NCBI GenBank assembly: GCA_015058145.1 | Contig: SVCX01000007.1 | Location: 1 to 51,984 of the forward strand | Origin: Clostridiales bacterium | GTDB lineage: Bacteria; Bacillota; Clostridia; Peptostreptococcales; Anaerovoracaceae | DNA: 51,984 nt | Direction of reading: 5' to 3' | Shown here: one piece after another, positions 43,200 to 51,062 of the stretch | How positions within the stretch are numbered: position 1 is the stretch's first letter | Layout of the letters: each line of letters opens with the position of its first letter | Program-made: the position numbers and the translations under genes | The notes under the pieces: generated by a model | What the model saw: only the letters and a program-made list of their open reading frames with translations | Told to the model about the DNA's origin: nothing | Databases searched by the model: none

Positions 43200-45604
43200 A
43201 TAAAGAGCAGGCCATTCATGACGCGGCTGTCAAGAAGGCTTACGAAGATGTGCAGAAGCTGAAGGAGCAGATTGAAATGCTCAAGGCCCAGGCGCAGAAG
43301 ATATACGATACCCCTGCCACGCCGGTTGATGATTCCGGGAAGGACAGGGCTGTTTCTGTTGCCTCGCCGGTCGACGCTGCAGCGGCGCGCGCCGCGGAGG
43401 AGGCCGTCCGGAAAGCGGCAGAGAAAGAAGAAAAGTCTGTTTCGGAAGACATCGCCCGCAAGCGCGAAGAGAATCAGGCGATTATCGAGAGCGCCATCAG
43501 AAGGGAAAAAGAGGCGAAAGAGCGGCTCGAACAGAAGAAAGCAGAAGCAGCGGAGAAACAGAAAGCTCTGGCGGAAGCGGAGAAGAGAGCCACGCGTGTA
43601 AAGTCCAATCTGTACAAGGCGGAAATCCAGTCCGAACTCAACAGGACCCTGCACGCGCAGGAGGAAAAACGCGCCCAGCTGCGAAAGAAAAGGGAACAGG
43701 AGAGACAGCAGAGGCTTAACGCTGCCCTTGAAAGACAGCGGGCTGAGATACAGAGAAAAGAAGAAGCCAGGCTCGCGCGGGAGCAGGAACGCCTGATCAA
43801 AGCGGAGGCGGCAGACAGGAGAAGAAAGGAAGCCCAACGGCTCCGAGAAGAAGAGCAGAAGGCCAGAAAAGAAATCGAACGTCTGCAGGCAGAGCAGCGT
43901 GAGAATCTGAGAAAACAGAGGGAAGAACGCGCAGAGATAAAGAGACAGCGCAGACTTGCCCGCAAATCCGCCGAACTGGGCGGAGGAATCGTCAATGTCC
44001 ACGGAACAACGATACAGACTGAAATCAAACCAGTTCGGGCGTTTTCATTAAAGGAATTCCTTGGCATATCAAAAAGAAAAGAAATCAACGCCGCGCAGAC
44101 AGAAGAGGAGAAACAGAAACTCCTCGAAGAGAACGAGAGAATCAAGGCGGAGGCAAGAGCAACCGCTGCGCAGCTGACGGAGATCCGGAGAAAGCGGAGG
44201 CAGAACAGCCGACCGTACAAGAAGGTCCGGAGCGTTCTGGAACTTTGTGAGAAGAACAAGCGGCCACTGCTCATCGCGCTCTCGCTGGTTCTCGTATTCA
44301 TCGTAGGCGTTGCAGGAATCTTCAATTTCTTCACGGCATATGAATATTCCTACGGCGATAAGAAACTGGGCTACGTGAAGAACAAGGATGACGTGCTGCA
44401 GATTACCGCAATGGTGCAAGAAGCCCTGACAGAGGAGAAAGACATGACGGTCGCCCTTGACGCTCGTCAGGACATCAGTTTCAAGCGGGTTTTTACGGGG
44501 AACAAGGATATTGTCATTGATTCTCAGGACGGCGTACTGCAGAGACTGTCATATCTGGGCGACATCAACGTCAAGGCATTTGGTATGTACGTTGACGGGC
44601 AGAAAGTCGGCGCGGTTAAGGATAAGGAAACAGCGGCTAATGTTCTCCAGGCCATTCAGGACCGGTACTCAAATCACGACGAAGGAACAGTACTCAATGA
44701 AGCAGTAATCGTCGAAAATGTGGAGTTCCGGGAGAGCAATACGCCGATGAACGATGTCATGTCGCAGGAAGCGCTGGTTGAAAAGCTCTGTACAGATACG
44801 GAAAAAGAAACCGTTCACACAGTGGAGGACGGCGAAACCCTCGATATCATCGCTGAAAACCATGGTCTGACAAAAGAGCAAATTATCAAAGACAACAACC
44901 TGACAGACGAGCAGCTCAAGGTCGGCAGTACGATCATTCTCAAGGAGGTCGGACCGCTTCTTACAGTAAGAATCACAGAGACGAGATCCTTTGAGGAGAA
45001 GACTGCGTACAAGACCATAAAGAAGGCCGACAAGGAAATGTATGAAGGCGACACGGAAGTTTCAAAGAAAGGAAAGAAAGGCAAAAGCCTCGTCGTAGAT
45101 AAGACGATTTCTATCAATGGCGAGGTTGTAGAGACACAGAATTTGAAGACCGAAGTAGAGAAAGAACCAGTCGACAAGGTGGTTCTCGTAGGAACGAAGG
45201 AGAGACCACCGACGACAGGAACCGGCACGTTTATCTGGCCGGCCAATGAAGGAACTTTTACCGTTACCTCGGAGTTCAAATGGCGTTGGGGCAGGCATCA
45301 CGATGGAATTGACATGGGATGCAGAACCGGCAACGACGTTCTGGCTTCCGATGGCGGTACAGTTATCTACTCAGGATGGCAGGGCGGCTATGGTCAGTTG
45401 GTCATCATCGATCATGAAAATGGGATCGAGACATATTACGCCCACAACAGCGCCCTTCTCGTGAATCGTGGGGATAAGGTGTTCCAAGGTCAGCACATCG
45501 CGGAAGCGGGCAACACAGGACATAGTTTCGGAAGTCATATACACTTCGGCGTGAAGGACAACGGATCCTTCCAGAACCCGAGAAATTATCTTCCGGAAAG
45601 ATAG
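43145..45604 (+). CDS. Bitopic M23 endopeptidase with cytoplasmic coiled coil, LysM and G5 domains
   Basis: About 819 residues. Residues 10-300 are a long Lys/Arg/Glu/Ala-rich coiled coil with no signal peptide in front, then a linker (EFLGISKRKEINAAQ) and further coil to about 370. One transmembrane helix follows at about 374-394 (LLIALSLVLVFIVGVAGIF), so the coil should be cytoplasmic. Outside: a vancomycin-resistance-like unknown region, LysM (about 557-598, HTVEDGETLDIIAENHGLTK), G5 (about 603-690) and a LytM/M23 domain (about 695-819) with zinc motifs HHDGID and HIHFG. It overlaps the preceding gene by 55 bases; ATG 43145 has GGAGAAAGG upstream, GTG 43139 and ATG 43277 are alternatives. 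It precedes a DivIC-like gene, suggesting a division or wall-remodelling role. Confidence 0.78.
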   Translation: MPQGNNPAEDKSAAEKRIDKEQAIHDAAVKKAYEDVQKLKEQIEMLKAQAQKIYDTPATPVDDSGKDRAVSVASPVDAAAARAAEEAVRKAAEKEEKSVSEDIARKREENQAIIESAIRREKEAKERLEQKKAEAAEKQKALAEAEKRATRVKSNLYKAEIQSELNRTLHAQEEKRAQLRKKREQERQQRLNAALERQRAEIQRKEEARLAREQERLIKAEAADRRRKEAQRLREEEQKARKEIERLQAEQRENLRKQREERAEIKRQRRLARKSAELGGGIVNVHGTTIQTEIKPVRAFSLKEFLGISKRKEINAAQTEEEKQKLLEENERIKAEARATAAQLTEIRRKRRQNSRPYKKVRSVLELCEKNKRPLLIALSLVLVFIVGVAGIFNFFTAYEYSYGDKKLGYVKNKDDVLQITAMVQEALTEEKDMTVALDARQDISFKRVFTGNKDIVIDSQDGVLQRLSYLGDINVKAFGMYVDGQKVGAVKDKETAANVLQAIQDRYSNHDEGTVLNEAVIVENVEFRESNTPMNDVMSQEALVEKLCTDTEKETVHTVEDGETLDIIAENHGLTKEQIIKDNNLTDEQLKVGSTIILKEVGPLLTVRITETRSFEEKTAYKTIKKADKEMYEGDTEVSKKGKKGKSLVVDKTISINGEVVETQNLKTEVEKEPVDKVVLVGTKERPPTTGTGTFIWPANEGTFTVTSEFKWRWGRHHDGIDMGCRTGNDVLASDGGTVIYSGWQGGYGQLVIIDHENGIETYYAHNSALLVNRGDKVFQGQHIAEAGNTGHSFGSHIHFGVKDNGSFQNPRNYLPER

Positions 45605-45636
45605 AGTCTGAAAGAGGAAGGGATTACAGGAGAGAA

Positions 45637-46080
45637 ATGGCAAGAAGAAAAAGCAGAAGCAGACAGTTCAAGAAAAGCAGCCGCATCATCGACATGGATG
45701 AAGCGCGGCAGCAGCGCCTGGAAAAACGAGAGCAGGCGCAGGAGGAGGAGTTGCGTGAACGCACAGCCAGCGATGAGCGGAAGCTGAAGCGCAAACGCGC
45801 CCTCAGGAAGAAACAGAGCAGGCGCAGGTTAATTGTACTCGCAGTCTGTGCAGCTCTGGTTCTGTTTCTGTGCCTGTCCGTCTTCAACATCCTCAAGCTG
45901 AAGAGTGAAGAGCGCGAAGCCCTTAAGAAGCAGGAGCAGCTCAAGGCAAAACAGGAGCAGATGGAAGAAGAACTCAAGGACGTAGATAAAGAAGAGAATA
46001 TCGAAGATCTGGCCAGAGAGAAACTCAAACTGACGAAGCCGGGCGAGACCATCTACATTCCGGAATCGGAGGAAAAGTAA
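45637..46080 (+). CDS. Septum formation initiator, DivIC/FtsB family
   Basis: A 147-residue bitopic protein: a very basic cytoplasmic N-terminus (1-68, Arg/Lys-rich and coil-prone), one transmembrane helix (about 69-88, LIVLAVCAALVLFLCLSVF), then an extracellular leucine-zipper-like coil (about 90-125) and a short C-terminal tail with ENIEDLAREKLKLTKPGE, the typical DivIC/FtsB ending. Such proteins form the FtsQLB-type divisome complex. The long basic N-terminus is larger than usual. It lies 32 bp after the M23 gene and its stop overlaps rsmA (TAATG). Confidence 0.82.
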   Translation: MARRKSRSRQFKKSSRIIDMDEARQQRLEKREQAQEEELRERTASDERKLKRKRALRKKQSRRRLIVLAVCAALVLFLCLSVFNILKLKSEEREALKKQEQLKAKQEQMEEELKDVDKEENIEDLAREKLKLTKPGETIYIPESEEK

Positions 46081-46964
46081 TGGATCTGTCATTACCGGGA
46101 ACCGTTAGGGCAATCAGGGAGAAGTACGGACTGCAGCCATCGAAGGGGCTTGGGCAGAACTTTATCACCGACCGAAGCGTACTCGAGCGCATCGTGGAGG
46201 GCGCCGGAATCGGCGGCGAGGACATGGTGATTGAAATCGGCCCGGGCATCGGTGTTCTGACCGTGGAGCTTGCAGAGAAAGCAGCTTTCGTAACAGCCGT
46301 TGAGATCGACACAAGACTCCTTCCGGTTTTAGAGGAAACGCTGGCGGAATACGATAACATCCACGTTCTGAACGGGGATATCCTCAAGACGGATCTTGGC
46401 AAAATTATTGAAGAAAGCCGGCAGGAGGGACGATTCACAGGCAAAGTGCATATCGTAGGAAACCTTCCGTACTACATCACAACGCCTATTATTATGAAAC
46501 TTCTGGAAGATCAAGTGCCAACGGACAGCATCACGGTGATGATGCAGAAGGAAGTCGCCGACCGCATCAGCTCCGGGCCCGGCAGCAGAATCTACGGCGC
46601 CATTTCCGTGGCGGTACAGTATTACTGCAGCGTAACGAAGATTACGGACGTGCCGAAGGAGGCGTTTGTTCCGCGGCCGAAGGTGGAGTCGACGGTTCTG
46701 CGGCTTGAACCGCTTAAAGAAAAACAGATCGAAGTCCGGGACAGGAAGATGTTCCTCCGCTGTGTCAAGGCAGGGTTTGCGCAGAGACGAAAAACACTGC
46801 TGAACTCGTTGGCCTCAGCGGCCGGAATAGATAAAGATACAGTCAGAAAAACGCTTGAAGCGGCCGGTATCGATCCGGGCAGGAGAGCGGAGACACTTAC
46901 AGTTGAAGAATTCGGAAAGATAGCGGACGGATTTACAGATGGGCAAGACAATGGAAATCGCTAA
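46080..46964 (+). CDS. rsmA: 16S rRNA dimethyladenosine transferase
   Basis: RsmA (KsgA) dimethylates A1518 and A1519 of 16S rRNA late in 30S assembly. The 294-residue protein has GLGQNFITDRSVLERIVE near residue 22, the SAM loop VIEIGPGIGVLTVELAE, the catalytic NLPYYITTPIIMKLL near 130 and a C-terminal domain with FVPRPKVESTVLRL. Its stop overlaps the next gene by 26 bases. Confidence 0.97.
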   Translation: MDLSLPGTVRAIREKYGLQPSKGLGQNFITDRSVLERIVEGAGIGGEDMVIEIGPGIGVLTVELAEKAAFVTAVEIDTRLLPVLEETLAEYDNIHVLNGDILKTDLGKIIEESRQEGRFTGKVHIVGNLPYYITTPIIMKLLEDQVPTDSITVMMQKEVADRISSGPGSRIYGAISVAVQYYCSVTKITDVPKEAFVPRPKVESTVLRLEPLKEKQIEVRDRKMFLRCVKAGFAQRRKTLLNSLASAAGIDKDTVRKTLEAAGIDPGRRAETLTVEEFGKIADGFTDGQDNGNR

Positions 46965-48924
46965 AAAACTGAAACACAACCACATTCTGATATTGTTTAT
47001 CATGGCTGTGGTCATAGACTATATAATAGAAGCACTTGGAAGGTTGTCGCCGCTTTTGGCGGTGCAATTCTTCATTGAACATCCGCTGATTACGTTCTGT
47101 AACGTGATGCTCATCATGGCTGTGCTGTCACTGTCGCTGCTTTTCAGGCGACGCGTTTTCGCGGCCAGCATGCTTTCCCTTCTGTGGCTTGCCATAGGAA
47201 TCATCAATGGCATCATACTGACCAACAGAATGACGCCTTTCAATGTTAAAGACTTGTCAACACTAAGCGAAGCCAGGTCCATACTCACAAACTATTTCTC
47301 CGTCAAGAGCCTGATTATCATCGCTGCGGGAGCAGCGCTCTTCGTGCTTTTGGTCATCATATTGTACCGCAAGACACCGAGAAGTAAAACAAAGGTCGAT
47401 TACAGGAAATCCGTCGCGTCGATCCTGCTCATCGTGCTGGTCGCATTTGGTTCCATTACCGGTGGTATGCGGATGGGCGTTCTGGACACTTTCTTCCCGA
47501 GTTTGCCGTACGCCTATCGTGATAACGGCGTGCCGTATTCCTTCATGATTACCTGGGTCAAGACAGGAATAGACCGACCAAAAGGCTATACAGAGGCGAA
47601 GATGAAAGAAATCTTTACCGGCGGGGAGTTGGGAGATGACGGCATTTACACACCAGGCAAAGACGATACAGACGAACCGGAAAGCACGCCGAACATTGTC
47701 TTCCTGCAGCTGGAATCCTTCGTGGACCCAACCATCGCCAAAGATGTGAAGTACTCCAAGGATCCGATACCGTATTACAGGCAGCTGCTCAAAGAGTATT
47801 CATCCGGATATCTGACGGTTCCTGCCGTCGGGGCGGGTACGGCCAATGTGGAGTTTGAGGCCATTACAGGCATCAGCGCCAGATTCTTCGGACCAGGGGA
47901 ATATCCTTATAAGAGCATACTGACAAAGGAAACCTGCGAAAGCGTTCCTTACGATCTTAGACAGGTGGGATATACATCCCATGCGATTCACAACCACAGG
48001 GGCGCGTTCTACAACAGAAATACTGTGTTCAGCAATCTGGGATTCGACACCTTCACTTGTCTGGAGTATATGAATAATGTTGTAAAAACGCCAAAGAACT
48101 GGGCCAAGGATACGATTCTGACAGAGAATATCATCGATGCGCTGAACAGTTCTGAAGGACCGGACTATATCTACACAATTTCTGTACAGGGTCACGGCAA
48201 ATATCCTGACGAGCAGATCATCGAAGATCCGGTCATCGAGGTCACCGAGGCTCCGGATGAAGAAACCAAGTGGAGCTATGAATACTACGCGAATCAGGTT
48301 TATGAAATGGACATCTTCGTCAAGGAATTGACGGACGCCCTCGAGGATTATGATGAGGATATCGTGCTCGTCATGTACGGCGATCACCTGCCAGCCCTCG
48401 ACATGACAGAAGAAAACCTGACGACAGGGGATCTCTACAAGACCCAGTATGTGATCTGGAGCAACTTTGACCTTGAGAAACAGGACAAAGATGTCTGCGC
48501 CTATGAGATCACATCCCATGTGCTGAAGCGATTCGGAATTACGGCAGGCCTTTTGAACAAGTATCATCAGGATTACGAGGACAGCAAGAACTATTTGAGC
48601 AATCTCGAAGCCCTGTCCTATGACATTCTGTATGGTAAGAACTACATATATGGCGGCAGCAAGCCATATGAGCCGACAGAGCTGAAAATGGGCATTCGCG
48701 ACATTAAGATTGACAGCATCGTCAAAATTGGCGACAAGTACTACATCAAAGGTCAGAACTTCACAGAGTACAGTAAGATCTCCCTGGACGGAGAGGTGCT
48801 GAAGACGGTATATCTGGGACCGACGATCCTCGCGCTTAACGAGGAAGTGGACCCGGCGAGAGTATCGGACATGAAGGTCAGCCAGGTGGAGAAGAACAAG
48901 GAGATCCTCAGCACGACAGAATAG
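46939..48924 (+). CDS. LtaS-type phosphoglycerol transferase family protein with TIG-like tail
   Basis: A 661-residue membrane enzyme of the lipoteichoic acid synthase family. Five transmembrane helices (about 15-34, 48-66, 73-91, 117-136, 152-172) precede an extracellular sulfatase-like domain (about 250-560): PNIVFLQLESF (metal Glu), GAGTANVEFEAITG (catalytic Thr), SVQGHGKYP (His) and VMYGDHLPAL (Asp-His). The last 75 residues (about 585-661) look like a small IPT/TIG beta-sandwich (IGDKYYIKGQNFTEYSKISL). Products may be polyglycerolphosphate or a similar polymer. It overlaps rsmA by 26 bases. Confidence 0.85.
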   Translation: MGKTMEIAKKLKHNHILILFIMAVVIDYIIEALGRLSPLLAVQFFIEHPLITFCNVMLIMAVLSLSLLFRRRVFAASMLSLLWLAIGIINGIILTNRMTPFNVKDLSTLSEARSILTNYFSVKSLIIIAAGAALFVLLVIILYRKTPRSKTKVDYRKSVASILLIVLVAFGSITGGMRMGVLDTFFPSLPYAYRDNGVPYSFMITWVKTGIDRPKGYTEAKMKEIFTGGELGDDGIYTPGKDDTDEPESTPNIVFLQLESFVDPTIAKDVKYSKDPIPYYRQLLKEYSSGYLTVPAVGAGTANVEFEAITGISARFFGPGEYPYKSILTKETCESVPYDLRQVGYTSHAIHNHRGAFYNRNTVFSNLGFDTFTCLEYMNNVVKTPKNWAKDTILTENIIDALNSSEGPDYIYTISVQGHGKYPDEQIIEDPVIEVTEAPDEETKWSYEYYANQVYEMDIFVKELTDALEDYDEDIVLVMYGDHLPALDMTEENLTTGDLYKTQYVIWSNFDLEKQDKDVCAYEITSHVLKRFGITAGLLNKYHQDYEDSKNYLSNLEALSYDILYGKNYIYGGSKPYEPTELKMGIRDIKIDSIVKIGDKYYIKGQNFTEYSKISLDGEVLKTVYLGPTILALNEEVDPARVSDMKVSQVEKNKEILSTTE

Positions 48925-48943
48925 CGGCCGAGGAGGAAGAGCA

Positions 48944-49504
48944 ATGAGCAGAATCATCAGAGTTCCGCAGATGGAAACAGACAGGCTGATACTCAGGATG
49001 TGGACGAAGAAGGACGCTCCGGCACTCTTTGAGTATGCGAAGGATCCTGACGTGGGACCGAACGCAGGGTGGAAACCCCACGCCAATGTCGGCGAGTCGC
49101 GCATGATCATCGATCAGCTGTTCCGACACAACATGACCTGGGCGATCATCGAAAAAGCAACAGGAGTCATCGTGGGGAGTATCGGCTTTGAAGAAGACAA
49201 ATACAGACCGAATATCAGCAGCAAGGAAATGGGCTATTCCCTGGCCAAACGATGCTGGGGCAACGGCTATATGACAGAGGCAGCGAAACGTCTGATCAGA
49301 TACGGCTTTGAAGAGTTGAAACTGGAGGTTCTGATGATCCGGACCAGCGAGACGAACCGAAGAAGCCAGCGCGTTATTGAAAAGTGCGGATTCACCTATG
49401 AGGGGACTCTGCGCAGAGCGTATCGGATGTACGATAACAATCTGCGTGAAGTGAGATGCTACTCGATGCTACGGGAAGAATACGAAAACCTTTATCTTGA
49501 ATGA
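48944..49504 (+). CDS. GNAT-family N-acetyltransferase, RimJ/RimL type
   Basis: A 186-residue acetyltransferase starting QMETDRLILRMWTKKDAPAL, with the central YSLAKRCWGNGYMTEAAKRL (acetyl-CoA P-loop region) and the typical NRRSQRVIEKCGFTYEGTLR. RimJ/RimL relatives acetylate ribosomal protein N-termini or small amines; the substrate cannot be told. GAGGAGGAAGAG precedes the ATG. It lies 19 bp after the LtaS-type gene. Confidence 0.88.
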   Translation: MSRIIRVPQMETDRLILRMWTKKDAPALFEYAKDPDVGPNAGWKPHANVGESRMIIDQLFRHNMTWAIIEKATGVIVGSIGFEEDKYRPNISSKEMGYSLAKRCWGNGYMTEAAKRLIRYGFEELKLEVLMIRTSETNRRSQRVIEKCGFTYEGTLRRAYRMYDNNLREVRCYSMLREEYENLYLE

Positions 49505-49535
49505 CCATATAAATTGTGGTAACATTACAAAGCGT

Positions 49536-49991
49536 ATGAAAAAATACATGGAGGAAGCCTACAAAGAGGCCGAAACCGCCGCTGCGGAAGGGGAAGTTCC
49601 CATCGGAGCGGTTATCGTGCGCGACGGTGAGATCATCGCCCGGGCTCACAATATGACAGAGCAGGCCAAAGATCCTACGGCGCACGCCGAGATTCTGGCT
49701 ATCCGGAGAGCAGCAGCCTTTCTGGGCGGTTGGCGGCTGATGGGGTGCAGCATGTTTGTTACGGCGGAGCCGTGCAGCATGTGCGCGGGCGCGATTGTCT
49801 GGTCGAGGATTGAGAAACTGTACATCGGAACCATGGACCCCAAGGCCGGGGCATGCGGATCCCTGTTCAACATCCCCCAGGACGGCAGACTCAACCACCA
49901 TGTGGAAATAGAAACAGGACTGATGGGTGAAGAATGCTCAGCCCTGATGAAAGATTTTTTCAGGAAACTGAGATCGGAGGAAAGACGATAA
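49536..49991 (+). CDS. tadA: tRNA-specific adenosine deaminase
   Basis: TadA deaminates A34 to inosine in tRNA-Arg(ACG). The 151-residue product shows YMEEAYKEAETAAAEGEVPIG, the zinc-binding DPTAHAEI and AEPCSMCAGAIVWSR, and the GACGSLFNI loop. The ATG at 49536 fits the usual N-terminus; a TTG at 49497 would overlap the previous gene. Its last base is the A of the next gene's ATG. Confidence 0.93.
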   Translation: MKKYMEEAYKEAETAAAEGEVPIGAVIVRDGEIIARAHNMTEQAKDPTAHAEILAIRRAAAFLGGWRLMGCSMFVTAEPCSMCAGAIVWSRIEKLYIGTMDPKAGACGSLFNIPQDGRLNHHVEIETGLMGEECSALMKDFFRKLRSEERR

Positions 49992-50962
49992 TGAAAAGAG
50001 CAAGCGCATTGATATGCGTAATACTGATGACATTGGCACTGATGGCGCCGGTTGCTTTTGCAGCAGACAACAGTGATTCGGCAGCCGCGGCGAAGACGGA
50101 CCTGGAACTGGTTACCTCTTCCCCTGAAGATGGCGCAGCAGGCGTTGCTGTTGATAACCTGAGCGTCAAGATGCGTTTCAACAAAGACGTGCTTCCGGCA
50201 TCAAACGATGTCAGAAAAGCCAACGCCAAACAGTTCAAGATGGTTGACTCCGAAGGAAAAAAGATTCCGGTCAAAGTCTACTACAGCGAAGATGAGCAGG
50301 GTCTGATCCTGGTCGCCGCGGACGTGTATTCCGGAAGCAACAAGAACAGAATCAAGGGTGACGAAACATACACCCTGATTGTCGGCAGGAACTTCCAGGC
50401 AACCGACGGATCCACTACCGGACAGCAGATCAAAATCGGTATGACGACCCTCAACCAGGGGAGATCTACAGCCATCTACATGATTCTCATGGTTCTGATG
50501 ATGGCCGGAATGGTATTCTTCACTCTGCGCAGCACGAAGAAGGACGAAAAGAAGAAGAAGGAAGAGCGCGAATTCAAAGAAGGCGTTAATCCATATAAAG
50601 AAGCCAAGAAGTCAGGCAAATCCGTAGAAGAAGTTGTCGCCAAGACAAACAAGAAGAAGGCGAAGAAAGAAGAGGCGATCCGCAAGCAGAAGGAAGCGGA
50701 AGCAGCCATTGAAGCGGAAATAATTGAGAAGATCAGAAAAGAATCCAACAAGAGAGTATCTTCACCTCGTGCCATTTCTGCGGCAGGAAGCGCGCTGAAA
50801 CTCAAGGTTGTGAAAGATTCCGGCGAGAAGGTCGACGCCAAGGAAGTCGAAGCAAAGACCGAAGAAGCCAGAAAGAAGAACAACAAAGGAACGACGAACC
50901 CTAAGAACCAGAGCGGCAAGGCGAAGAACAAGAAGAAGAACAAAGGCAAGAAAAAGAAATAA
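49991..50962 (+). CDS. Ig-like (Big_5) membrane protein with Lys-rich cytoplasmic tail
   Basis: A 323-residue protein. Signal peptide at 1-25 (LICVILMTLALMAPVAFA), an extracellular SbsA/Big_5-type domain at about 35-150 (SSPEDGAAGVAVDNLSVKMRF is its usual first strand region), a transmembrane helix at about 160-180 (IYMILMVLMMAGMVFFTL), then about 140 residues of Lys/Glu-rich coil ending in a lysine/asparagine cluster. Function unknown. GGAGGAAAGACGATA supports the start. It ends 17 bp before a terminator. Confidence 0.72.
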   Translation: MKRASALICVILMTLALMAPVAFAADNSDSAAAAKTDLELVTSSPEDGAAGVAVDNLSVKMRFNKDVLPASNDVRKANAKQFKMVDSEGKKIPVKVYYSEDEQGLILVAADVYSGSNKNRIKGDETYTLIVGRNFQATDGSTTGQQIKIGMTTLNQGRSTAIYMILMVLMMAGMVFFTLRSTKKDEKKKKEEREFKEGVNPYKEAKKSGKSVEEVVAKTNKKKAKKEEAIRKQKEAEAAIEAEIIEKIRKESNKRVSSPRAISAAGSALKLKVVKDSGEKVDAKEVEAKTEEARKKNNKGTTNPKNQSGKAKNKKKNKGKKKK

Positions 50963-50979
50963 CGGATAATCCGTTTGCG

Positions 50980-51013
50980 GGACGCTGCGCGAGAAGGCGC
51001 GGCGTCCTTTTTT
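50980..51013 (+). terminator. Terminator after the Ig-like membrane protein gene
   Basis: An 11-bp stem GGACGCTGCGC/GCGCGGCGTCC (one T-G pair) with a six-base loop and TTTTTT. Confidence 0.93.
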
Positions 51014-51039
51014 CATGGGCGCATTCAATATGATATAAT
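51011..51039 (+). promoter_or_regulatory. ispE promoter
   Basis: TTTCAT (51011-51016), 17 bp, TATAAT (51034-51039) with an extended -10 TGA, right after the previous terminator. Confidence 0.7.
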
Positions 51040-51062
51040 TAATGCAGAATTGGAGGAAGACA

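Noticed and set aside
43600-44260. Possible repeat array in the A/G-rich coding stretch
   Set aside because: It is the Lys/Glu/Arg-rich coiled coil of a continuous reading frame, with no repeat unit of constant length, and not a CRISPR or satellite.
43200-45604. Relic of an AAA+ loader domain downstream of the DnaD fusion in another frame
   Set aside because: No Walker A or B-like sequence was found by eye in the other frames; the region is one continuous M23 protein gene.
47800-49110. 436-codon open frame on the minus strand opposite the LtaS-type gene
   Set aside because: Crosses the boundary into the GNAT gene, has no start context, and the plus-strand frame carries all catalytic motifs.
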